Below, piece by piece: positions 35,081 to 50,000 of a DNA stretch of 64,000 nt. Under the pieces are notes generated by a model. It had not been told where the DNA came from, did no database searches, and saw only the letters and a list, made by a program, of their open reading frames with translations. The stretch is from positions 12,562,321 through 12,626,320 of the forward strand of contig CM063109.1 of NCBI GenBank assembly GCA_031841125.1, read 5' to 3'. Source of the DNA: Acanthococcus lagerstroemiae. Its lineage: Eukaryota > Arthropoda > Insecta > Hemiptera > Eriococcidae. Positions within the stretch are counted from its first letter, which is position 1. Each line of letters starts with the position of its first letter. The position numbers and the translations under genes are program-made.

Positions 35081-38000
35081 GTAAAGCTTATAGATTATAT
35101 GTGGTATTACTGGAGTCTAAAATCTCATTTGTGAAACATTTGGCACAAAGCAGTATAGAAATCTTAACACATTGTGACAAACATTAATGTAGCAAAGGAG
35201 GACCTCCCCCCCCCCACCCCAAACAAAAAAGGACAAACTGGCCGTCAGTGACCCAGATGCCAAATTTGTCAACTCCTTTCATCGATTTCAATCATTTCCG
35301 ACAACATACTGAGTTAAGAGAGCTATGGACCCCATCTCCATCACCACCATCACAAAAAAAAAAAAAAAAAAAAAAAAAATTCAACCAGACAGAAACGGCT
35401 ATTTACTCATTGAGTCGCTGTCAAGAAATGTCTCTCTGAGCCCCGATTGCAAGGAAGAAATTAGAGGAAAAAAATGTCACCCATACCTGTACAGAGATGG
35501 ATTAACATCATTGTTTGACCAAGTATACAAAGGGCCCCAGCAAAATCACGGTCTAAACTTTTCTTCAGGGACGTACCATAATTATACGAGTTTTTCTCGC
35601 AAGGGGCTCAGCATAATCAATGTCTGATTTTTCGGGGCCCTTCAAATCAAATGACCGTTTGGCACGGACCCCAGCAAAATGATCAAACCTTTTTGAGGGA
35701 AGGGTTTCCACCGAAAATTTGCAATCCTTCTGGCATTTGTGGGACCTTAGCGAAACCATCATCGGACTTGTTTTGGAGGACGGAATCTAACCCCAACTTT
35801 TTCCGGCATACTTGAGGCTCCATCAAAACTGCTCGACTTTTTCGGAGAGCTGCAGAGTCATTAAGATCCATCCACCACTCTCAAGATTCAAGCAAGAGTC
35901 ATCAGGCTTTTCTTCAACGCATGAAAGGCGCCCTACTTCATTAGGGGTCTGTACACCCATCCTAGCTTTTCCCCTCCACTTAAAAATAATGAACTCTAAG
36001 ATGTTAGCTACTTTGGTCTCCTTACCCATCCCTTCAACTTTTGCCAGTCAGAAAGTTGTTCTTGCACTCCCTGAGGATTGATTCTGAGAAATCAGCACCT
36101 GTGACATTTAACCCAGCGTTTCCCAGTCACTTATGTACAATAATTCACGGACTCTCTTACAGCGAATCAAAAACAACGAGATCCGACGACGAAAATTTAC
36201 CAAGGTTGTTGCTAATTTGTGGCCGTACTGAGAATGGTTTAAGACAAAAAATTAAAGAGGTAAAATTAGGTATATAATCATAATATACATTCTTCGTTAA
36301 AATAATTCATTTTCTGAAAACTCTAAATTCCTGATTTCAGATTGGAGCTCTCCCATTCAGCAAGGATTTCGTTGCCTTAACTAATGATGTGTTTGGTACG
36401 TTTATGCCAATACATTTGTACCGAGGATACACAATACTGCCTACATCGTACAAACCAATAAATGTTGTGCAGGTCAGACACAACATACTTTATCAAGTGT
36501 TTACCTATATATGTGACCTGGAATCATGAAATGTGCCTCTGGTATCAAAAAATCATATTTCACTTTCTTGACAATTCTTCTAGAAAAAATCACACTCTTT
36601 CGAATGAAACAAATTGCAGCTTTCTATCTGTATTAGTTTTTCCACAAATTGCATTTAAAAATTACGTTACAAGTTTAAAAACATCCGTTTACATGGCGTT
36701 GTGTGAAACGGGCCTGAGGGAATGACAGAGAACAAGAATTCGAAACGCAGTTGTCATAGCAACGCGTAAACGCACCACCACAGATGTACACGCTATGTAC
36801 ATCTGTGCGCACCACTGCCACCATCCCATCTTTACACTCGTTTATCTCAAAAACCTGTTTTCGCACAAGAGGCACATTTCATGATTCCAGGTCACATATA
36901 GTTACCTACTATACATATTCCGTGATAGGGCCAAATAACATTTACAATAACTTCAATCATTTCTATTTATGTATTCGCTTTTCACAAGTCATTACTCTAC
37001 GTGTATCCGTTTACATCGACACAGGAACGCGGTGAAAAAAACAGACCACTATGGTACGTATTTACAGGAATGGGCTCACAGTGGAATGAAATGGGCAAAG
37101 GTCTCTTGGATATACCCGCTTTTGCGAACGTTATACAGAGGTGCGATGCAGTTCTAAAGCCAAAGGGAGTCGATATATACAATATACTCACTTCCAATGA
37201 CCCAGCTACATTTGACAACGTTCTACATGCTTTCGTTGGGATAAACAGTGTACAGGTAACCGACTACAAAATTTTATGCATATTACACACCTCCTTTGAA
37301 CAGACGACTAATGCATCTTGTTTAACAGCTCGGATTGTTAGGAATACTCGAAGCTTTGGATTTAAAACCTGATGGCTTTCTTGGCCATTCAGCAGGTGAA
37401 ACATGTTGTGCTTACGTCGATGGTTGCATTACTTTGGAACAAGCAGTTGCAATTTCTTACGAACGTGGAAGAGTCTCCTTCGAAATCAAAACGGTCAAGG
37501 GAATGATGGCAGCCGTAGGTAAAGTGCCTAGATAATATGATTTGATTTATTTATTAGTACTAAGTCTGGCTAACTCGTCCCTCCGGCCACTGACGCGATA
37601 CTCAAAAGCGTAGTTTCCGGGGCCAGGAGTGCGGTGTTTGGGGAGCCAATTTGGCATGCGTGCATCGTCACACGCTCCACCAAACATACAAGTCTGGCTA
37701 ACTTGGGAGAATGAGGTTAGATTACAAAGCTATCCATTATATTTTCCTTTAAAGTTAGGAGTAGATAGCAGATACCTGATTCACCAATTGAATATTAAAC
37801 TTCTCAGGAATGGGATATACTCAGATACGCGACAAGCTACCAACAGAAGTCGAAGTAGCATGTCATAATTCTGCTAACAGTTGCACACTTTCTGGTCCTG
37901 TCGAGAAAGTAGTTCAAGCGGTTGAAGAACTCAAGAAAAACGGGATATTTGCTAAAGCAGTTAATGTAGCCAACATAGCCTACCACTCGCAGTACATGCA

Positions 38001-41000
38001 ATGTTTTGGCCCCCCGTTTTTAGCTGCGTTGAAGAAGGTAACATCATGGACCATAGAAAATACGTACTTCGCTTTACAGAATTTGGCAATCTTGAAATAA
38101 ACAGTTGCATTATTTAGATAATTCCGGATCCCAAAAAGCGCTCTTCAAAGTGGATCAGCACCTCGGTTCCCGAACAGTATTGGAACACTCCCGCAGGACT
38201 GTATGGTTCGGCGGAATACATAACCAATAACTTTCTCGGCAAAGTTCTTTTTGAAGAGGGTTGCAAACATATACCTTCCAACGCTATCGTCGTAGAGGTT
38301 TCGCCGCATGGATTGCTACAGGCAATTTTGAAAACATCCCTCCCACCGACCTGCACCAATATATCGCTGACCCACAAAGCAAAACAGAGCCCTAACTTCT
38401 TACTAGAAGCAATTGGAAAGTTAGTTTCCGTATTTATGAAATAAAACAAAGGCATCTCTTGAGTCTTACTATTGCTTTGAAAAGCTTTTCAGAGTCCAAT
38501 AAATAACCTGATATGATTAATAAGGGGTTAAGATGATATTTTTACTCAATTTTAGGCTATACATTGCCGGATGTGAACCTCAAGTGAATGCTCTATATCC
38601 GAAAATCACTTATCCAGTACCTAGGAACACGCCTTCCATTGCATCACTAGCTACATGGCAGTATTCATACATCATTGAAGATGTATCAATTTTAACACTG
38701 GAGAAAGTAAGTCACAAATATTGCACATTAAGTTTCTCAGATAGAGATGCAGCGTGAAGTATGAACTACAGAACACCAAAGAGTGAGTAGCGAGGTAGGG
38801 AAGAGGAAATAAATACCCATTTCTTCAACAATGGATATTTTTATGGTCGACAAGCAAAGGGGAAAAAATCCTCCACTAGAATTTTCCCATTTATTACCTA
38901 TGACATATAGTCAATTTTCAAACGAAGGGGAACACCCTTTCACCACCATCGAGAGTACACCACTGATTGTAGGAATATTCATAATCGACAAGCGAGAAGA
39001 AAGCCCACGTCGAATTTCCCAACTGAAAGCCGCTAATTTTGCAACCGGAACCAATTTATCAACATTTGGGAAAGCCCCCCCCCCCACACATCCGTTTCTT
39101 CATCAGGACTTTCTTGCTTTTAAGAGGCAGTTCCTCAAAAGACACTCAATTTGAGATTATATATTGAGAATAATTCATCTAAATTCAGGAACCTGGCTTA
39201 TCGCACGAGTTAATTCGTATTCAAATTAACGAAGACGCGGAATACAATTTCCTGAAACACCACAAGATCAACGAGGAGATCGTGATCCCAGCTTCACTAT
39301 TTATGGTACGTATGAGAAGCACCGCTTTGATAGAAACAATGTGAAGTGCATTCGTCCGAAGTCTAAGTGCTAATTAGATTCGCCAGGCTTCTAATTAACA
39401 AGAGTCGAAAAACTTTTCTAAATCGAGGGTTACCGACACCATATTACTCGAAATGAATACAGAATGCTTAGGGTTAGTGAGCTCAACGATAGAATTTACA
39501 ATGTTGAACGTTCTCAGCAAGAAAAAATATAATAGACGACTTTCTAACATTTTTCGTTTGAATAATTAATGCTAGTATTTGACATGGTGGATGTATTCAC
39601 TTTCTAAGAATAAAAAACTCGAAGTCAATTCCATTACATTTGAAGATGTCAAAGTTCACGAAACAGTTCAAATCTCGCTGTTTGGTAAGTTTGCATTTAT
39701 GTAAGTTACCCTAATTCATTTTACCTCAATATTACATACAATCACTGCGAGTCATACTTCAGAAAAGGACCACGAGGACTGGGACTCTTTCTTCAAGTCA
39801 AGAAAATAAGTTTATTTATTCCTTCATTCATGTTTCTAATAAAATACAATATTGTTCTAATCAGTTCTCTGGATTTGCCAAACCGGTTTAGTGAGGAAAG
39901 ACATGAGGAATCCCCCTTCTACAATAAGAATCTGTAGATAACATAATTTGGGCCGCTTCAAAATTCTGATCCTACAGCAAGAACACTCCGGCGAATACAG
40001 AAAAGTGAACATTACGTAGCATCTTGATGCCGATACATTTCTAATTCAAATTATTCATTCCAGAACCAAAATCGGTATCAATCATGATTCAAGCGGGATC
40101 TGGAAATTTCGAAGTATTACTGGAGAATGACGACAATTCGAACGAGTTTACTCTTATAATGACTGGCCAAATAAGTCCAATCGACACGGAAAAAATTGAA
40201 CCGAATAAGTCCAAGACAAGGATTACTCGTACCATGGACTCTGAAAGCATTTATACGATTCTCAGAAACACGGGATACGAACTGGGTGATGATTTCCGTT
40301 TGCTTCGGACAGTATCACAGAATGAAACTGGTACTACGATATTGGCGTGATAACACTGCGTAATTGGAATACAGTTTAAGAATTATGAAGTACAATCAAC
40401 AACAAATACTGGCTGAGGTCACCCATACCTTTCAAAATTAAGCAAATTGAATAATACAGGACAGTATTTCTTTTCATTCAAGTAACCTACATTAAAAAAG
40501 CTAGGCAAGGAAGCTTTGAGCTTTTGAGCGGCCTGGGGAAATAATTCTTGAAGGTGTCAAGAATACAATATTTTTTGCGGAAAATTTTTTCAAAAATCCT
40601 ATTTTCCTCCGCAGGTGTCCAGGAGATGACGGCTCTAAGGGGAGGTATAAAAGGACAGCCATTTTGATTGCAAAAAAGGTGAACAAACGCGTCTTGATAA
40701 TTTCTCATTATCAACACGCGTTTGTTTACTTTTCTTGCAGTCAAAATGGATGTCCGTTATACCTCCCTTTAGGGCTGCCTTATCCAAGATACGTCGTTTT
40801 TCATTTTTCAGCAGGGCCCTTACAACCGCGAGGCCTAGAGCAAACTGCCCCTTTTGACCCTCATTTTTGACGGGCCTGAACCTAAGCAAAACTTCTTCAT
40901 TTGTTTTGATGTTTCTGTTAGGTGCCTCTACCAAACCATTTATTTTCTATCCCAATAGGTAACTGTAGGTATCCTAGCCTAATGGAGAAGACAAAAATAG

Positions 41001-44000
41001 GTTATAGAACTAACTGACAGGAAGAAGAAGAATATTCATGTAATCTACATGTATGGCCCATTCTCAAAATTGAAAAGGTTACAAATCCGTAATATACGAA
41101 AAATAGCGAAATTTTCACAGCGAATTCAATAGCAAAATGCAATTTGGAAATTTTTAAAAGTACATAAGCACTAGGAAGTATATTGAGATGCATCAAAACG
41201 TTACATAAGTATACATACTGCTTATGTAGGGGCAATTGTAACTCGAATTAATTTCTCACCAAGACCCAATATTTCATGACCTGTATCAGTTAAGCGGAAA
41301 ATGGAGAAGTATACCTTGTTATTTGTCCAGAAAAATTAAAAATATGTGACCTGGAATCATGAAATGTGCCTCTGGTGTCAAAAAATCATTTTTCACTTTC
41401 TTGACGATTATTATAGAAAAAATCACGCTCTTTCGAATGAAACACATCGCAGCTTCCTATCTTCATTAGTTTTTCCACAAATTGCATTTGAAAATTACCT
41501 CAAAATTTTAAAAACATCAATTTATATAGAGCGTTGTGTGAAACGGGTCTTCATTAGTTTTTCCACAAATTGCATTTAAAAATTACCTCAAAATTTTAAA
41601 AACATCAATTTATATAGCGTCATGTGAAACGGGTCTATGGAAATGACAGAACAAGAATCGAAAAGTCCAGGAAAGAAAGGGGCTAACAACCAATTTTTCC
41701 ATTTCCCTCTTCTTCTACTTTATCAGTGGAGATGGCCCCTTTCATCCCTATATCCAACGACTTCAAATGCGTTTTTAGTTGTAGTAGGGCCCCTTTCTCC
41801 CATGTTTTAGTAGTTCACCGAATTCTACTCTTCAAACGCTTTAAAATGAATACTGAAAAAAATACAATTAACCGCTTTCTTCCCTGGACTCTTGAATTTG
41901 AAACGCGATTCTCATAGCTCATAGCAACATGTAGTATACGCTATGTACATCTGTGCTCACCGCTACCACCATCCCGTCTTTACACTTGTTCATCTCGAAA
42001 TCCGATTTTCGCACGAGAGGCACATTTCATGATTCCGGGTCACATAAATATTTCTACCTATAAACTGATTTAAACAGAAAATCAAAACTAGTCTAGTTCA
42101 CGTCAGTAGTACAAGCAGGAAACGCCGAGGAAACTATAGCAAAATAAATGAGCATTTTGGAAAGATTTGGGCAGGTGTAGGTCCTGACTAAAAATACAAA
42201 ATTAAAGGCCTGAGAAATACGTGTTCGAATATTTGAATAATGAAATCTGCTGAGTAAATTCTTTCCACAAACTGACGTTGTCAGATACTTTATCATACAA
42301 GGTATCTATAGGCAAGAAATAGGGGTTATTGTAGTTGTTGCATATGAATATTCAACAACAGAATTTTACTAATTTCCAGTATTTGGAAGTGAAATCAGCC
42401 CTATAGCTAGCGACCGGCCAGACTTGCACGGTCTAGTGAAAAAATGATTGTTTTTTGATCAGCTGACATGTTTTTTTTCTTTTTGGCCGCAGCAGTTCTT
42501 AATATCTAATTTATCAATTCATGATGACGAATTTTGGTGTGGTACCATAGATGCCACGTTTGACAAGGTTTTAATAACTTGCCCGGTTTAACATGTCAAT
42601 TGCCCAGTCACAGACAACCGGCTGGCTACGTGCCTGAGTGAAATTTGATTGAATAAAATGTATTCTCATAACAAGATTGACTATCGATACCACTAGGACT
42701 CGGGTGGGGAGCAAATTAGAAAAAGAGCTTCGAAAGTAAACAGAAATTATAATATACATACATTTGTTATCCGTCTTAAATACACGTATTAAAAGGGCTA
42801 CCAAAACCAAAATACAAGTTGTTAGAAATTTCACTCAAATTATATAGGTATCTTTATTTCCAAATCTGAGGATAGGCAATAAATAGGAGTTCAATTCTTG
42901 TTAAATTTCTAATAATATCAAAACCAAAATTTGCTATCAAAATCTCTGTGAAAATTTGCTATTTTTTTATCTTCAGAGCCCTGTAACATATTCCATTTCG
43001 CAAAGAAGCCATTGTGTATATGACGCGTTTTATTCTTCTCGCCCAGTATCATAATCGTTTATTTTTCCCCTGCTACAGTTGAGACACTAAACTAATTCAT
43101 CCGCTTAAATGTAAATTTTATGAAAATATAATCACAGACTGGTTCGGAGAAACCACATGGAGAGGAAATTGGATCACATTCGTAGATTCACTGATGAAGT
43201 TTGAATTACTCCCACATTTAAATGACAATACAGTTCTACTATATCCATCTTTCATCCGGAAACTGACAATTGATACGGCACAGTTCATGCACCTAAAAAT
43301 CGGTAAGAAATAATTACCACATTGCTCGTTCCTATTACACAAGCCCAAGTTTCAATCTATAATTTCTTCTTTTTAGGCGAGGCAATCCCATGCCATAAAG
43401 ATCTCGCAACAGGCAGACTTTACTGCAGAGGTTTAGAAATGCATGGCTGTGAAATGAAAATGCAACCATCTAATAGCATTTCGGAAGAATGTGAATTCCA
43501 GGGATTTCGGTTCGTTCCTTATGAAAATCCCAACTGTCAGGTTAGTTCATGTTCCATCATCATCATCATCATCATCGAACTGTGTAGCACAGACAGGACT
43601 GTGTCTGTAGCTGAATCTGTCGCCTAGGATCCACTGGCAGATGTATCGATCAGTTTCCTTTCTGGTCGTTCTCTGTTTCTTCTTCCTGTGAGGGTGTAAT
43701 TCCATGTCTTTCTTGGTGAGCGATCGTCTGGCATTCCTTTAACGTGCTGTCTCCACTTTTTCCGATAGTCTTTGATCCTCATTCATAAATCAGAGATCAT
43801 CAAATTAGCTAGCTTTCAAGAGAGTCGGAGATTCCCGTCTGAACACAGCTCTTATTTTCAATCGGATATTTCAGAAATTAATTCCAACATATAATAGCCA
43901 ACTTAGCAAGAGAATTTGATAGCTGAGCTCAAAACTGGTGGATATAACACTGAGCTCAGCAATCATTTTGTAATCAATTCCCTTATGAAAACTACGCCTC

Positions 44001-47000
44001 CTCGAATATCAAAAAACTAAACTTCAAACTAACGTCTCCCAAAGCTCAGCACTTGAATCATCTCTGTTCGTGATGTATATGTACTACAATATGTCTAGAA
44101 CACTCATGTTAGTAAAGTTCACATAGTTCAACTATTTTTATTCACAGAATCTCCAGGAATTTCTTGATTTGTGCTTACAAATCAGCGTCGAAAATATCGA
44201 GATGATGAAGCAAGAAACCAGAACTAAATTATACGTCGCTGTAACAACGGACAAATACCGGAAATCAGTTGAAGAAATTGTTAAGCAAGAGTCACACTTG
44301 AAAGTAGGTGATAATGCCGATTACTCAATTTCGACTAGATAGGATAACACATGAGTAATGTGGTAAATTGAATAGGCTTTAAAAAGGCCATAATCAGGGG
44401 AGGGTGCAGATGGATTTTGGTTTCTCTATTGTTACAACGTAACACCCGTTGTCACCGGTTCTCCCATCCCAATCTGCATCTACCTTTCGAGAAATAATGT
44501 TTTTTGCCTCTCATGACCCCTGATGAGGCTAGTTGCGACCCCACTTTAATGTTGATTCTTAACTCAAATTTAACCCTATAAATTAACTGATGTACAAAAA
44601 AGGTTATTATTTGACCTGTTCACAGTCTAAAATCATATTTGTCGACATCAAAGAAATAATATCGGGCAAGATCAGGCAAAAAGACAAATGCTTTCTGCTG
44701 ATCACAGACAAACTCGATGATGTGCACCATTTAACGTCAAAACATGTACTGTCATTAGTTATAATGCCGTCGACTGCATCAGTTTCTCCTAGAATTTTCA
44801 ACTTATTTCAAGAGCTTGCGAAACAAAGTTTTCTTGAGCATACATTTATACTTATGAAAAAAGTACGTACTCTTTGAAATATAAATACCAACGGTAGTGG
44901 TAGCATTGGCCTGATTTAATGATTTTCAGAACCTTTTTTCTTACTATCACTAGAACCGAACTGATACAAATGAAACTGTGCCCACTGTTGTGGAATGGGA
45001 GGACTGGGTGTCCAGTGAATTAGGAATTAATCGTCCAACAACCGAATTTACTTATGTGATCAAAAGGAGGATCGAATCCACCGACCTGCCAACTATCCTC
45101 GGAGAGACAAAACGCGATCCGAACATAAGGTAATTTCACTTTTTTTTAGATAGGTAATCTGCAAGCCGTATTACTATAGAGCCACCTTCAACGCGGAGAA
45201 TGTTCGTTTCAGGCGCTTGTTCCTTTTGGATGCAAAGACGAAGTCATTTCAGGATTATGAATCTTTGGCAAAGAATACTCTAATTCGGCAATTGCCCGTA
45301 ACTGTGTGCAAGAACAACCAGTGGGGCTCATATCGAAGAATTTCCACTAAATCGATGGACAAATATAAGGAAAATCAAGAACTATCTAACTGTAATATTC
45401 GGTGAGAACTAGAATTCTAACTATAGGTCTACTTACTGTAACGTCTTGTTTTGATTCATCATTTTCCCCAGAATTTTTTGCAAGCCCTTCCCTCCTCCAG
45501 AAAATTAAAAACAGGCTGAACTACTTACTGCTCGACAAATAGCTCAGTTACAAGGAGATATGGAGGGGAGGGGGGAAGAAATATCGGTCATTCGTTTTCG
45601 GGAAAAAAATTGGTTCACTTTCTTTCAAATTTTGAACTTTTTTCGTTTCGCCGGTGACCCCCTTCTATAATTTCAACGAAAACCAACGCCGTAGTCATCT
45701 ACACCGCCATTTCATTCATTCTGGATTTTCTTTATGTGCAGAATTGAGTCGGTAGAAATTGAATACTTATCTAGCGATATAGAAGAACAGAAGTACCATC
45801 AAGTAAATTCACAAGTATGATATATTTATGGTCAGGTATACCTAATGAATTTAATTTCACTTCAAATAGGATTTATAACTAACTAATGATTATCCTTTCA
45901 TCTTAGAATTTGAGTTATGGTATCGAATACTCGGGAATCCATAAATCTGGACGCAGAATAACTGGCCTGGCAACCGTAGAACCTGTCGATTCTGTGGCTA
46001 AAATGGACACACATCTTACTTGGACCATTCCAGAACACTGGACTCTGGAAGAGGCCATCACAGTGCCTTTCACTTATTCACAGGTAACAGAAATACGTAC
46101 TGATAAAGCACTGACCAACTTCACCTTGCCCCTACTTCACTATCCACCAACGAAATTATGTTTACAATTTCATTCAAATGTCAAAATTCATTATGTTGAT
46201 GAATGAACTAATGAGGAAATATGTAAAGGAGCAATTATTGTTTTTGGTAATCATAAATTTAAAGGAAATTGAGATCTTTTTAATATTACAGAAAAAAATA
46301 ATCAATTTAATTCTATCAAATTCATATATAAAATTAAATTTTAATTTCTCAACAAATTTAAAAATAATGTTAATACAATTAATATTATTAAATCACCTAA
46401 ACGATTTTACAGGCATATTACATTCTATCATTCATGCGCCAAGGTGTACAAACACCATCCATCTTACTTAACTTGGAAGACGACAGTTTGCTGACTGCTT
46501 GTATATCTTTGGCATTGCGCAGATTGTACAAAGTTTTTGTCACCGTATCAAATAAAAGTAGAGCACGTGAAAACATTGGAAGAAAGTTTCCGCAAGTAAA
46601 TCGATCCATGTTTTATTTATAAGTGTTGATTTACAGGAATTAGCTAATGCGGCAGCACCAATTGGAGATAAATTCTCTTTGAATTACAAATAAAATTGGC
46701 CAATTTTTCAGTTTAATGAATCGCACATACTGGACAAAGAAGAATGCATATACGAACGACAGCTGATGATTCTAACAAAAAAGCAAGGCGTAGATCTAGT
46801 AGTTAACGGATTCCGGGGAATGGAACATACGACTACCTCTTTTCGCAGCACAGCCTATCGTGGAATTTTTCTGAAAATTGGCCTGGCAGATTGCAGCAAT
46901 ATTCATAGCCTAGGTAAGGTAATAGACTTTGCGAATAGAACTTCGGCATATTCATGAGAATTTTAATAATTATTGTAAAATAATCCTAACTAATAACCAA

Positions 47001-50000
47001 TAACAACGTTGTACACCAAGTGAGTTTCAGGAGAATGTAGGGGAGCGGGTCATTGATGCAATTTCCAGCAGAAAAAGACGGTTGGGCACCTCCCATCTAA
47101 ATATAAATAAATAAAATAAATTGGTTTATTCAACAGGACTGGAAACATTTTTACGCTCAGTGACATTCCTGGCACTTCCCAATACCATTTCAAGTCTGCT
47201 AAGATTATCTCAGAAAGATAAGGAAATGTTACATCATCAGGTATCAGAAGGAATCAAACATGGGATAGTAGTTCCGACTGAAAGGAAAACAACGCACGGA
47301 GATACTGAGAATGAACTGTAAGATACCTCATTTTACACATGTGACCTGGAATCATGAAATCTACCTCTTGTGCGAAAATAGGTTTTTGAGATAAACGAGT
47401 GTAGAGAAGGTATGGTGGCAGTGGTGCGCACAGGTAAATCTGTGGTGGTGCGTTTACACGTTGCTATGACAACCGCGTTTCGAATTCTTGTTCTCTGTCA
47501 TTCTCATAGACCCGTTTCACACTGATGTTTTTAAAGTTTTGACGTAATTTTTAAATGCAATTTGTGGAAAAAATAATGAAGATAGGAAACTGTGATTTGT
47601 TTTATTCGAAAGAGCGTAATTTTTTCTATAAGAATTGTCAAGAAAGTGAAAAATGATTTTTTTGATACCAGAGGCACATTTCATTATTCCATGTCACAAG
47701 TTTGCACATTGATATGATACCTAGTTGCATTATCAATTATTTGGTTACAAAAAAAAAAAAAATCAGAACTTTCTTAAAACGTTGGAAATGTGCAAATTTC
47801 TAAATTCTGGTTAAATGAGCTGTTGAAAATAAAATTAATACAACAAAAAAATGAGAAAAAAAAAAACTTATAATATTGCAGGTTAACAACGGATAACACC
47901 GAAAGACTCATCAAGCATATTCCTGGAAATAACATGAACTCGTACGATCATCAATTAGTACCTATTGACGTGAATCACTCGTATCTAATTATAGGTAATT
48001 AATATTAACACGTTCTTTCATAAATGCCGAAGAGACATTAACCTTGTCCTTTCCATAATTCAAATTCGATAGTTAGTGAAGCGTGACCTTGGAAAATAGA
48101 ATTCAATCTGCGCTTATTTGTGATACAAAGAATGCCAAGTGTGTTCAGTCAAGTTCAAATACTCGTACTTTCACTTCAATAGAAACCATTTTCTAACTTT
48201 GCTTTGCCATCGCCTCAGCGGGATGACACGTTCATATTTCAGGGATCAGTGCTCAAGTCTGGCTGATTTTCCAAAGCTAGGGAAAGGTTTGAATTACGAA
48301 AGTTTCCAGTAAAATAACAACATCAATTTCTGGAATTCGATCTTTTATTTTGAAGGGTGTTAGCATATAATGTAGCGCATATTGAATAGAGTTTGGTGGG
48401 GCACTTAGTACCAAATTGTAACATTCAAATTCATTCATTCAAAAAGCTTTATTAATGTAATCTACTATTTATCATTTATACAGTATGTATTCTTATATTC
48501 ACTACTTACAGTATCATACATTAGGCCCGTAAAATTAGGCATAAGCCTCCCTCAGCCTTGTCCATTCTAGCCTGTCATCAGCCAATAGTCTATTGCCCAA
48601 AAAATTTTCGATGTCATCTTTCCACCTAGTTTTCTGTCGGCCATGTTTTCGTCCTGATTTCAGATACCAGCTGTTTATTTTGTATGTCCAGCGATAATCC
48701 TTTGGCCTTGAAACATGACCAGCTCAATCCCACTTTTCACGACGTGCAACATACATGTATTTCAAATTAATTTTAAATTTCTTTTTTATTACGTCATTTC
48801 TAACTCTGTCTTTCAATTTCAGTCCTAGCATTATAGACCTTTCTATAGCATTTTGCATTACTGCTCCATAAGTTACTGCCGGTATACTAGACAGCTGTTA
48901 AAAATATTACTTTTTAAGCTTCCTCTAAATTTACCTTTGAAAATTTTCCCTAACGTCGCCGGCTTGTTTTTTTCACTATTGTTGGTTTAGGATGGTGTGG
49001 TGGGACGTATGGCGATGCACGCGTGCCAAAGTGGCCCCCTATGACACCGCGCCCCCAGCACCGGAAACTACCCTTTCGGGCATCGCATCAGTGGCCGGGG
49101 GTGTTGGTTTAGGATATGGAAGATTCTATTTTTTATCAGTTTTGAGAAGATTTTTTGCTAAAGTGGGGTTTAAACTTATTGAGCGGTACTTCTCTATCTG
49201 ATGCCTATTTCCTTTTTTGAAGATTAAAATAATGAACTTTTTCCATGAGGTGGGTATAGTTTCTTCCTCTGAAATTTTATTGAAGAGTTTCCTTAAATAT
49301 TTATTTAGAATATACTACTTCCAGTTTTTATGTGCTCAATTGTTATAAAACCTGATGACATCTTTTTGCTGTTCAAGGTTTTTGTTATTTCCTCAATTTC
49401 TTCATACAGGGTTCAGGTTCGTCATTTCTTTCATATTTGGTCTCATTTGTGTTCTCTAGGTCCTCCCTATCATTGTACAACTTAGAGTAATACTCTAAAG
49501 CTATTCTGCTGATCTTTTTGCGATTTGAAATTGATCAATCATGTAAATTGTCCATGTCTTCCCTGGGGATAGTTTCTTTTTTATTTCTTTTATACTTTTG
49601 TTTGATTCCAGTCAACTATTAATTATTTCGTATTCTATGGGCTGATTGTGTTCTCTTAATTTAGTTTTCACTAGTTTACTTTGTCTCAATTCTTTCTGTC
49701 TTGCTCCTATTTCTTTTCCGTTTTCGAGTTCCCTTTCTCTTATCAATTTCTTAATACTATCTGGGATACCTTTCTTCTCTTTTCTCTCTGGATTGGTTTG
49801 TGTTTTGGTGATTTGGACAGCTTTTTGGATCTTATCGACTAGTCATTCATGATATGTTTCAGCATTTGATTCTTCCTATAGTTCGGATTCTGCGAGTAGT
49901 TCTCTTAGCTCATTCATATAGTTTATTCTAACTCCTGGATTTGATAAGTCTAGGTATTTATGTATATTTTTGTTTCCTTTATACCGCCCCGATATTTCAC

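Noticed and set aside
38831..39154. 107-codon ORF in gene B intron 14 as a small gene
   Set aside because: Low-complexity, contains a C-tract, and lies between two well-supported gene B exons; no homology signal.
43553..43580. CRISPR-like or regulatory ATC repeat
   Set aside because: It is the trinucleotide 3' tail of a minus-strand LINE fragment.
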